Assembly: GCA_963643465.1 (NCBI GenBank)
Contig: CAVIJT010000004.1
Location: forward strand, 176,590-240,589
Length of the DNA stretch: 64,000 nucleotides
Direction: 5' to 3'
Source: CAG-411 sp963643465
GTDB lineage: Bacteria; Bacillota; Clostridia; Lachnospirales; Lachnospiraceae
Part shown: positions 1 to 6,308 of the stretch, one piece after another
Layout: each line of letters begins with the position of its first letter
Numbering within the stretch: the first letter of the stretch is position 1
Translations under genes and position numbers: made by a program
Notes under the pieces: generated by a model
Database searches by the model: none
Told to the model about the DNA's origin: nothing
What the model saw: the letters and a program-made list of their open reading frames with translations, nothing else

Positions 1-179
1 GTCAATACAGTAACTTCTGCACCATACTGATCTTTTAATCTAAGTGCTGCTTCTAAACCAGCTTTATCATCTGGGTTCATGATAGTAAGCATTGCACCTC
101 TGTCCAAAGTACCATCTGGGTTAAATTTAACGCCGCCTTTTGTATCTGGAACCTGTTTAATACATACAACGATTTTCAC
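1..179 (-). CDS. etfB: Electron transfer flavoprotein beta subunit, N-terminal part (cut by window edge)
   Basis: Only the first 59 or so codons are present; the gene continues past the left edge. The translated start, MKIVVCIKQVPDTK followed by FNPDG and MNPDD, is the usual EtfB N-terminus. EtfB pairs with EtfA to carry electrons to and from butyryl-CoA dehydrogenase, and in clostridia the Bcd-EtfAB complex bifurcates electrons between crotonyl-CoA and ferredoxin. I chose GTG at 179 because AAGGAG lies 9 nt before it. The in-frame ATG at 185 would leave only 3 nt. It follows bcd on the same strand by about 150 nt. etfA is expected just outside the window. Confidence 0.9.
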   Translation of the reverse strand, partial: MKIVVCIKQVPDTKGGVKFNPDGTLDRGAMLTIMNPDDKAGLEAALRLKDQYGAEVTVL

Positions 180-328
180 AGTCATTCACTCCTTATTTTT
201 TTCTATAATTAGTTATTTGATTAAAACAAATTTTTTAATCAAAATAGAGATAAACTCTGATTTAACAAATTTCTTGCATATATAAAATAAGTAGAAATTA
301 CACATTTTAATAGAAGAGAAGTGTTAAA

Positions 329-1498
329 TTATTTTAATAAAGCACCACCGATTACCATACGCTGAACTTCACTAGTTCCTTCGTAGATTTCAGTAATCTT
401 AGCATCACGCATCATACGCTCTACATCGTACTCTCTGATATATCCGTATCCACCAAATAACTGAACAGCCTTAGTTGTTACTTCCATAGCAACTTCAGCA
501 GCGAATAATTTAGCCATAGCAGCTTCTACAGAGTAAGATGTCTTGTGATCTTTCATGTACTCAGCTTTCTTCATAGCAGCCTTGTAAACTAATAATTGAG
601 CAGCCTCAACCTTTGTAGCCATATCAGCAAGCTGGAACTGTGTATTCTGCTGCTGAGCAATAGTACGACCAAACTGCTTTCTTTCCTTTGTATACTCGAT
701 TGTACGCTCTAAAGCACCTTCTGCAAGACCAAGAGCCTGAGCAGCGATACCGATACGACCACCATCAAGAGTATGCATAGCGATGTGGAAACCTTTTCCT
801 TGCTGTCCAAGAAGGTTGTCCTTAGGAATTCTACAATCCTGGAAAATCAACTCATAAGTAGCTGAACCACGGATACCCATTTTCTTTTCCTTTGTACCGA
901 AAGTAAATCCAGGAGTTCCCTTCTCTACGATAAATGCAGAGAATTTCTTCTGTTTTCTTCCTCTCTTATCTTCAACGATATCAGTGTAAGCGATGATGAT
1001 ATAAATATCAGCTTCTTTACCGTTTGTGATGAAACACTTAGAACCGTTAAGTACCCATTCATCACCATCTAAAACAGCCTTAGTCTGAACACCTTGTGCA
1101 TCAGTACCAGCACCTGGCTCTGTTAAACCGAAAGCACCAAGTTTTTCTCCATTAGCCAAAGGTACTAAGAACTTTTCTTTCTGTTCTGGTGTACCATAAG
1201 TCTGAATAGGATCTGCACATAGAGAAGTATGAGCAGAAACGATAACACCTGTAGTACCACAAACTTTTGAAAGTTCCTCAACACACATAGTGTATGTCAA
1301 AGGATCACAACCCTGTCCACCGTACTCTTTTTCTACTGGGATTCCCATGAAACCATATTTCTGCATCTTCTTAACGATCTCAGTAGGGAAATGTTCTGTT
1401 TCGTCAGTTTCCTGAGCGAAAGGTTTTACTTCTGTTTCAGCAAATTCTCTGAAAAGAGATCTTGCCATTTCATGTTTTTTGCTTAAAGAAAAATCCAT
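329..1498 (-). CDS. bcd: Butyryl-CoA dehydrogenase (short-chain acyl-CoA dehydrogenase)
   Basis: 389 residues, full length for the acyl-CoA dehydrogenase family. It reduces crotonyl-CoA to butyryl-CoA using FAD and EtfAB. The sequence has the N-terminal helical domain, the middle beta domain with FGLTEPGAGTD and the substrate/FAD motif near KCFITNG, and the C-terminal helical domain with FGGYGY and ITEIYEGTSE. The Glu in that last motif is the expected catalytic base. The start has GGAGG 7 nt upstream. It is fourth in a thl-crt-hbd-bcd-etfB order on the minus strand, which supports the butyryl-CoA assignment over a longer-chain dehydrogenase. An intercistronic stem-loop separates it from hbd. 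Confidence 0.95.
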   Translation of the reverse strand: MDFSLSKKHEMARSLFREFAETEVKPFAQETDETEHFPTEIVKKMQKYGFMGIPVEKEYGGQGCDPLTYTMCVEELSKVCGTTGVIVSAHTSLCADPIQTYGTPEQKEKFLVPLANGEKLGAFGLTEPGAGTDAQGVQTKAVLDGDEWVLNGSKCFITNGKEADIYIIIAYTDIVEDKRGRKQKKFSAFIVEKGTPGFTFGTKEKKMGIRGSATYELIFQDCRIPKDNLLGQQGKGFHIAMHTLDGGRIGIAAQALGLAEGALERTIEYTKERKQFGRTIAQQQNTQFQLADMATKVEAAQLLVYKAAMKKAEYMKDHKTSYSVEAAMAKLFAAEVAMEVTTKAVQLFGGYGYIREYDVERMMRDAKITEIYEGTSEVQRMVIGGALLK

Positions 1499-1586
1499 CT
1501 CAATTCCTCCATCTTTATTTGGACTCTGTCCATTATTCTCTATTCATAATGAAAGGCGCCATGCGTCCTAACATTTCTTTATAAGG

Positions 1587-1604
1587 GGAGAGCAGTAGCT
1601 CTCC
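1587..1604 (-). other. Intercistronic stem-loop between hbd and bcd
   Basis: GGAGAGC agta GCTCTCC is a perfect 7-bp GC-rich hairpin, placed 10 nt past the hbd stop on the transcribed strand. No U-run follows, so it is more likely an mRNA-stability or processing element than a terminator. That role is inferred. Confidence 0.5.
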
Positions 1605-1613
1605 GAAATATAA

Positions 1614-2453
1614 TTACTTGCTGTAATCGTAGAAACCTACACCAGTCTTTCTACCTAACTTACCAGCACGAACCATCTTTCTCAACAATGGGTGAGGACG
1701 ATACTTAGAATCACCAGTCTCGTTGTAAAGAACTTCCATGATAGCTAAGCAAACATCTAAACCAACTAAGTCACCTAATGCTAAAGGTCCCATTGGATGA
1801 CTAGCACCAAGTTTCATAGCTGTATCGATACCTTCAACAGAAGCGATACCTTCAGCGTAGATACCAACAGCTTCGTTAATCATAGGGATTAAGATACGGT
1901 TTACTACAAATCCAGGAGCTTCTTCAACCTGAACAGGCTCTTTACCGATTTCAACAGAAATCTTCTTAATCTTCTCAACTAAATCAGCTGGTGTGTTAGC
2001 ACCTGCGATTACTTCAACTAACTTCATTCTATCAGCAGGGTTGAAGAAGTGCATTCCGATGATTGGTCTGTCAAGACCTGCACCGATCTCTGTAATAGAA
2101 AGTGAAGATGTGTTTGTTGCAAACATACAATCAGCAGGAACGATAGCCTGTAATTCTTTGAAAGTATCTTTCTTGATCTGCATGTTTTCTGGAGCAACTT
2201 CGATAACAAGGTTACAATCTGTACAGATATCCTTTAAACCTGTTTTAATCTTACCAGCGATTTCGTCAGCTTTTTCCTGAGTAATCTTTTCTTTACCTAC
2301 TAAGAACTTTAAGTTCTTTTCAATCTTAGCCTTACCGCCATCAGCAAACTCCTGCTTGATGTCGCAAAGACGTACTTCATAACCATCTGTCATAGCGAAA
2401 GCCTGTGCAATTCCGGAACCCATAGTTCCAGCACCAATAATACCAACTATCAT
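1614..2453 (-). CDS. hbd: 3-hydroxybutyryl-CoA dehydrogenase
   Basis: 279 residues from the chosen start; clostridial Hbd is about 282. It reduces acetoacetyl-CoA to 3-hydroxybutyryl-CoA with NAD(P)H. The N-terminus has the Rossmann motif GIIGAGTMGSGIAQ. The middle has NTSSLSITEI and the catalytic His within MHFFNPADRMKLVEV. The C-terminal domain has PGFVVNRIL and ends KTGVGFYDYSK. An upstream ATG at 2498 adds 15 residues ahead of the Rossmann strand. I preferred ATG at 2453 because AGGAGG lies just before it and the protein then begins at the first beta strand. It sits between crt and bcd in the butyryl-CoA operon. Confidence 0.95.
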   Translation of the reverse strand: MIVGIIGAGTMGSGIAQAFAMTDGYEVRLCDIKQEFADGGKAKIEKNLKFLVGKEKITQEKADEIAGKIKTGLKDICTDCNLVIEVAPENMQIKKDTFKELQAIVPADCMFATNTSSLSITEIGAGLDRPIIGMHFFNPADRMKLVEVIAGANTPADLVEKIKKISVEIGKEPVQVEEAPGFVVNRILIPMINEAVGIYAEGIASVEGIDTAMKLGASHPMGPLALGDLVGLDVCLAIMEVLYNETGDSKYRPHPLLRKMVRAGKLGRKTGVGFYDYSK

Positions 2454-2487
2454 TGTATAAATCCTCCTTAAATTCTCTATATTATTC

Positions 2488-2504
2488 ACAAGTATCATAC
2501 TTGT
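2488..2504. other. Small palindromic hairpin in the hbd leader
   Basis: ACAAGTA tca TACTTGT is a perfect 7-bp inverted repeat about 35 nt before the hbd start. It could be a leader hairpin or an operator half; nothing in the sequence decides between them. Confidence 0.35.
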
Positions 2505-2517
2505 AAAAGTGTGTTTC

Positions 2518-2543
2518 TGTCAATTAAAATCGAAAAATTGACA
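2518..2543. other. Inverted repeat between crt and hbd
   Basis: TGTCAATT and AATTGACA are perfect 8-bp arms around a 10-bp spacer, 20 bases past the crt stop. The symmetry suggests either a protein-binding dyad or a weak RNA hairpin between the cistrons. Confidence 0.35.
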
Positions 2544-2562
2544 CGAAAATGATAAAAATAAA

Positions 2563-3354
2563 TTATTTATTCTGGAAAGGAACTACTTTTAATTTCTTTT
2601 CCTTATCTTTTTCTAAGAAATTACCCATTCCTGCTTTTTGATCTTCTGTCTCGAAGCAGTCACCAAATAATTTCTCCTCAATTACAATAGCTTGATCCAT
2701 ATCTACCTGTAAACCATCATTGATTGCTTTCTTACAGTTACGAACTGCAATAGGAGCATTCTTAGCAATAGTAGAAGCTAACTTCTTAGCCTGATCCATT
2801 AATTCTTCCTGTGAATATACAGCATTAACAAGACCAATGCGATATGCTTCATCTGCTTTGATATTTCTTGCAGAATAAATCATCTGTTTTGCCATTCCTA
2901 CACCGATTGCTCTTGCAAGTCTCTGGGTTCCACCGAATCCTGGAGTAATACCAAGACCAACTTCTGGCTGACCAAATACTGCATTATCAGAACAGATACG
3001 AATATCACAGCTTAAAGAGATTTCGCATCCGCCACCAAGTGCAAAACCGTTTATAGCAGCAATTACTGGGATAGGGAATGTTTCTAACTTACGGAATACA
3101 TCATTTCCCTTCTTACCAAAGGCTTCGCCTTCTGCTTTTGTCAATGTGCTCATTTCTCCGATATCTGCACCAGCAACAAAAGATTTGTCTCCGGCACCTG
3201 TTAAAATAAGGCATCTTGTTGTATTGATATCAATGTTATCCAAAGTTTCGTTTAACTCATCTAAAACAGTGCTGTTCAATGCGTTTAAAGCCTTTGGACG
3301 GTTGATGGTGATAATACCAACAAATTCTTCCTGTTCATATGTGATAAATTCCAT
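2563..3354 (-). CDS. crt: 3-hydroxybutyryl-CoA dehydratase (crotonase)
   Basis: 263 residues, normal for the enoyl-CoA hydratase/isomerase family. It dehydrates 3-hydroxybutyryl-CoA to crotonyl-CoA. Visible motifs are RPKALNALN near the N-terminus, GAGDKSFVAGADI for the first oxyanion-hole loop, and ALGGGCEISLSCDIRI for the second. The two crotonase glutamates fall in QPEVGLGITPGFGGTQRL and upstream. The ATG at 3354 is preceded by AGGAAAGGAT at suitable spacing. It follows thl by about 130 nt and precedes hbd, matching the pathway order. Confidence 0.95.
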   Translation of the reverse strand: MEFITYEQEEFVGIITINRPKALNALNSTVLDELNETLDNIDINTTRCLILTGAGDKSFVAGADIGEMSTLTKAEGEAFGKKGNDVFRKLETFPIPVIAAINGFALGGGCEISLSCDIRICSDNAVFGQPEVGLGITPGFGGTQRLARAIGVGMAKQMIYSARNIKADEAYRIGLVNAVYSQEELMDQAKKLASTIAKNAPIAVRNCKKAINDGLQVDMDQAIVIEEKLFGDCFETEDQKAGMGNFLEKDKEKKLKVVPFQNK

Positions 3355-3447
3355 TTTGATATATCCTTTCCTAGTTGGATTGTGCCAGCAGGCACTGTGA
3401 TAGCAGTAACGTTGTTATCTGCTTTAGAGTCATTTTAACCCATAAAA

Positions 3448-3470
3448 CCCATGTCTCATGGAGACATGGG
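3448..3470 (-). other. Strong stem-loop between thl and crt
   Basis: CCCATGTCTC and GAGACATGGG form a perfect 10-bp stem around a 3-nt loop, 12 nt past the thl stop. On the transcribed strand the stem is followed by TTTTATGGG. It could partly terminate transcription, lowering crt relative to thl, or protect the 3' end of thl mRNA. The strong stem with a short U-run favours attenuation. Confidence 0.5.
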
Positions 3471-3481
3471 TACGTTAGTAA

Positions 3482-4663
3482 TTAGTCTCTCTTAACGATT
3501 GTAGAGCAGCCCATTCCGCCACCGATACAAAGAGTTGCTAAACCAGTCTTAGCATCCTTAGCTTCCATCTCATGAAGAAGAGTAACAAGGATACGACATC
3601 CGGAAGCACCAACTGGGTGTCCTAATGCGATAGCACCACCATTAGGGTTTAACTGCTTATCTACGTCAATACCTAAATCTCTACCAACAGCGATAGACTG
3701 AGCAGCGAATGCTTCATTTGCCTCGATGATATCGAAGTCTTCAATCTTCATACCAGATTTCTCAAGAACTTTCTTTGTAGAGTAAACTGGTCCGATACCC
3801 ATAACTTCAGGTCTGCATCCAGCAAGAGCACCTGTTACCCAAGTAGCCATAGGTTTAACACCTAATTCTTTTGCTTTTTCTTCGCTCATAACAACGATAG
3901 CAGCAGCACCGTCATTAATTCCAGAAGCATTACCAGCAGTTACAAATCCATCAGGATTGATTGCGCGAAGTTTTGCAAGACCTTCCATAGTAGATCCAGC
4001 ACGTGGTCCTTCGTCTACCTTGAATTCAACCATTTCTTTCTTCTTCTTAACAGATACAGGAACGATTTCCTTATCGAAAGCGCCGTTCTTCTGAGCAGCT
4101 TCTGCTTTCTGCTGACTCTTAAGTGCGAAAGCATCTAATTCTTCTCTAGTGATTCCCCACTCTTCGCAGATGTTATCAGCAGTCTTGATCATGTGATAAT
4201 CATTGAAAGCATCCCACAATGCGTCATTTACCATGGTATCAACCATAGTTGCATTGTTCATTCTGTAACCGAAACGAGCTTTTGTCATAGCGTAAGGAGC
4301 CATAGACATGTTTTCCATACCACCAGCAACAACGATATCAGCCTCACCAGCCATAATCATCTGAGCTGCCATGTTTACACAGTTCAAACCAGAACCACAA
4401 ACAACGTTAATAGTAACAGCAGGAACCTCGATAGGTAAACCAGCCTTGATAGTTGCCTGACGAGCAACGTTCTGTCCCTGTGCAGCCTGAATAACACATC
4501 CCATATAGACCTGATCCACTTGATCTCCTGGAACTCCAGCTCTGTTAAGAGCTTCTTTAATTACAAGTGCACCTAAATCTGCAGCAGGTGTAGTGCTTAA
4601 TGATCCACCCATAGTACCGATAGCTGTACGACAAGCGCCTGCCAAAACTACTTTCTTAGACAT
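3482..4663 (-). CDS. thl: Acetyl-CoA acetyltransferase (thiolase)
   Basis: 393 residues, the standard length of biosynthetic thiolase. It condenses two acetyl-CoA to acetoacetyl-CoA, the first step toward butyrate. Both active-site regions are clear. The nucleophilic Cys is in NVVCGSGLNCVN near residue 88, the His in NPNGGAIALGHPVGASG, and the second Cys in CIGGGMGCSTIV near the C-terminus. The ATG has ACGGAGGAA ahead of it. It is the first gene of the minus-strand operon. The divergent region to hflX holds its promoter and Rex-like boxes. Confidence 0.96.
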   Translation of the reverse strand: MSKKVVLAGACRTAIGTMGGSLSTTPAADLGALVIKEALNRAGVPGDQVDQVYMGCVIQAAQGQNVARQATIKAGLPIEVPAVTINVVCGSGLNCVNMAAQMIMAGEADIVVAGGMENMSMAPYAMTKARFGYRMNNATMVDTMVNDALWDAFNDYHMIKTADNICEEWGITREELDAFALKSQQKAEAAQKNGAFDKEIVPVSVKKKKEMVEFKVDEGPRAGSTMEGLAKLRAINPDGFVTAGNASGINDGAAAIVVMSEEKAKELGVKPMATWVTGALAGCRPEVMGIGPVYSTKKVLEKSGMKIEDFDIIEANEAFAAQSIAVGRDLGIDVDKQLNPNGGAIALGHPVGASGCRILVTLLHEMEAKDAKTGLATLCIGGGMGCSTIVKRD

Positions 4664-4722
4664 AATAATTATTCCTCCGTTTCTTATTGAGCCTAATCCT
4701 TCCCGATATGGAAGAAAAGGAC

Positions 4723-4740
4723 TTGTTAAAAAATTAACAT
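4723..4740. promoter_or_regulatory. Rex-like operator 2 in the thl leader
   Basis: TTGTTAAAAAATTAACAT matches 13 of 14 fixed positions of the Rex consensus. It lies about 30-45 nt downstream of the predicted start point and 47 bp centre to centre from the first box. Parts of both boxes are the outer ends of an 18-bp inverted repeat (4730-4747 and 4763-4780, one mismatch). Confidence 0.7.
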
Positions 4741-4769
4741 ATCGTATAAAAGATATTTCCGCATACGAT

Positions 4770-4787
4770 GTGTTAATTTTATCACAA
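4770..4787 (-). promoter_or_regulatory. Rex-like operator 1 overlapping the thl -10
   Basis: Read on the minus strand, TTGTGATAAAATTAACAC matches 11 of the 14 fixed positions of the Rex consensus TTGTTAAnnnnTTAACAA. Rex is the NADH/NAD-sensing repressor of thl and crt operons in clostridia. Binding here would cover the -10 element. The match is direct; the regulator itself is not in this window. Confidence 0.6.
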
Positions 4788-4804
4788 TGTCAGTTCTTTT
4801 GCAA
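4776..4804 (-). promoter_or_regulatory. Predicted sigma-A promoter of the thl operon
   Basis: On the minus strand the -35 is TTGCAA (4804-4799) and the -10 is TAAAAT (4781-4776), separated by exactly 17 bp. Transcription would start near 4768, about 100 nt before the thl ATG. The -10 lies inside the Rex-like box at 4770-4787. Confidence 0.65.
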
Positions 4805-4840
4805 TAGATTCTACATTTTTCTTTGAAATCTGTGTTATTT

Positions 4841-5015
4841 AGTGCGCAGCACGGAACTGGAGTCCGTAAGGACGACGAGTGCGAATATATGGGGAGGGTT
4901 CTGAATAGTTACGCTTGGTAAGTAATAATCAAGTAGATTTCCTATGTAAAACTTGCAATTCCTTCCAGTCGCTTATATAATTAGAAATAGAATAAAAAAA
5001 TGAGGTTTACAAACT
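4841..5015 (+). other. hflX leader region with a small hairpin
   Basis: The 352 bp between the thl and hflX starts hold the thl promoter on the left and this hflX-side leader on the right. GTCC gtaa GGAC at 4862-4873 is a 4-bp hairpin with a GNRA-type loop, flanked by GTGCG repeats at 4842 and 4878. I could not identify a known riboswitch, and no clear consensus promoter toward hflX stands out. Confidence 0.35.
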
Positions 5016-6266
5016 ATGAGTGAGATGCATGATATAAAAGAAGTAGTAGAACGGGTGATTTTAGTTTCGGTGGAAGAAAATCCTCAGGATGATACACAGG
5101 CATGTTTAGATGAATTAGGGGAACTTGCAAAGACAGCAGGGGCTGTCGTAGTAGGGCAGATGATTCAAAAACGAGAAAAGATACACCCTGGCACTTATAT
5201 TGGAAAAGGAAAAATACAGGAATTAGTAGAATATATAGAAGAGTGTCAGGCTACAAGTGTAGTGTGCGATGATGAATTGTCACCTGCACAGTTGAAAAAT
5301 TTAGAAGAATTGCTACAGATTAAGGTGATTGACCGAACAATCATGATATTAGATATTTTTGCAAAACATGCAACTACTAGAGAAGGAAATATTCAGGTGG
5401 AGCTGGCGCAGCTGAAATATCGTGCCACTAGATTGGTTGGACTTCGAAGTTCTTTATCGAGACTTGGTGGTGGAATTGGTACAAGAGGTCCGGGAGAGAA
5501 AAAGTTAGAGATGGATCGTCGTTTGATACGTGAACGGATTTCTATTTTAAAAAGAGAATTGGAAGGGATTAAAAAAGCTAGAGAAACCGCTAGAAAGCAA
5601 AGGAGCAAAAATCCTGTGCCTGTCGTTGCTATTGTGGGATATACCAACGCAGGAAAATCTACCTTATTAAATACTTTAACAGATGCAAAAGTGCTGGAAG
5701 AGGACAAGCTGTTTGCTACGCTAGATCCTACTACAAGAAATTTAGTGTTGGAAAGTGGACAGCAAATTTTATTGACTGATACGGTTGGATTTATTCGAAA
5801 ATTGCCCCATCATTTGATTGAAGCCTTTCGCAGTACATTAGAAGAGGCAAAATATGCAGATGTGATATTACATGTTGTGGATGGTTCCAGTTCGTCTGCA
5901 TATGTTCATATGCACACTGTGTATGAGACACTGGATATGCTTGGAGCAGGAGATAAGCCGGTAATAACGGCATTTAATAAAGTGGACAAGATGTCAGAAG
6001 AAGAGTCTATAAAGGATTGTAAAGCAGATGTGACTTTGAAAATTTCTGCCAAGCATCAGATTGGGCTTAAAGAATTATTGAATCAAATTGAAGAAATATT
6101 AAAAGAACAGAAAGTGTATTTGGAACGGGTATTTTCTTATCAAGATGCAGGGAAGATACAACCTGTTCGAAAATATGGTCAATTGCTGGAAGAAACTTAT
6201 CGGGAAGATGGTATTTTTGTGCGTGCGTATTTGCCGAAAGAAATTTATTATCAATTAGGTGATTGA
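5016..6266 (+). CDS. hflX: Ribosome-associated GTPase HflX
   Basis: 416 residues. HflX is a GTPase that binds the large ribosomal subunit and splits or rescues stalled ribosomes. It has the N-terminal HflX domain (about 20-110, with PGTYIGKGK), the glycine-rich linker RLGGGIGTRGPGEKKLE (about 149-165), and a G domain with G1 GYTNAGKST at 208-216, a DTVGF G3 motif and an AFNKVDK G4 motif. A short C-terminal domain follows. The ATG has GAGGT upstream. The next gene begins about 40 nt later, so the two may be co-transcribed. Confidence 0.95.
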   Translation: MSEMHDIKEVVERVILVSVEENPQDDTQACLDELGELAKTAGAVVVGQMIQKREKIHPGTYIGKGKIQELVEYIEECQATSVVCDDELSPAQLKNLEELLQIKVIDRTIMILDIFAKHATTREGNIQVELAQLKYRATRLVGLRSSLSRLGGGIGTRGPGEKKLEMDRRLIRERISILKRELEGIKKARETARKQRSKNPVPVVAIVGYTNAGKSTLLNTLTDAKVLEEDKLFATLDPTTRNLVLESGQQILLTDTVGFIRKLPHHLIEAFRSTLEEAKYADVILHVVDGSSSSAYVHMHTVYETLDMLGAGDKPVITAFNKVDKMSEEESIKDCKADVTLKISAKHQIGLKELLNQIEEILKEQKVYLERVFSYQDAGKIQPVRKYGQLLEETYREDGIFVRAYLPKEIYYQLGD

Positions 6267-6308
6267 GCAGTTGGTTTTGTAAACGTTAGATGATTTAGGA
6301 GTATGGGG

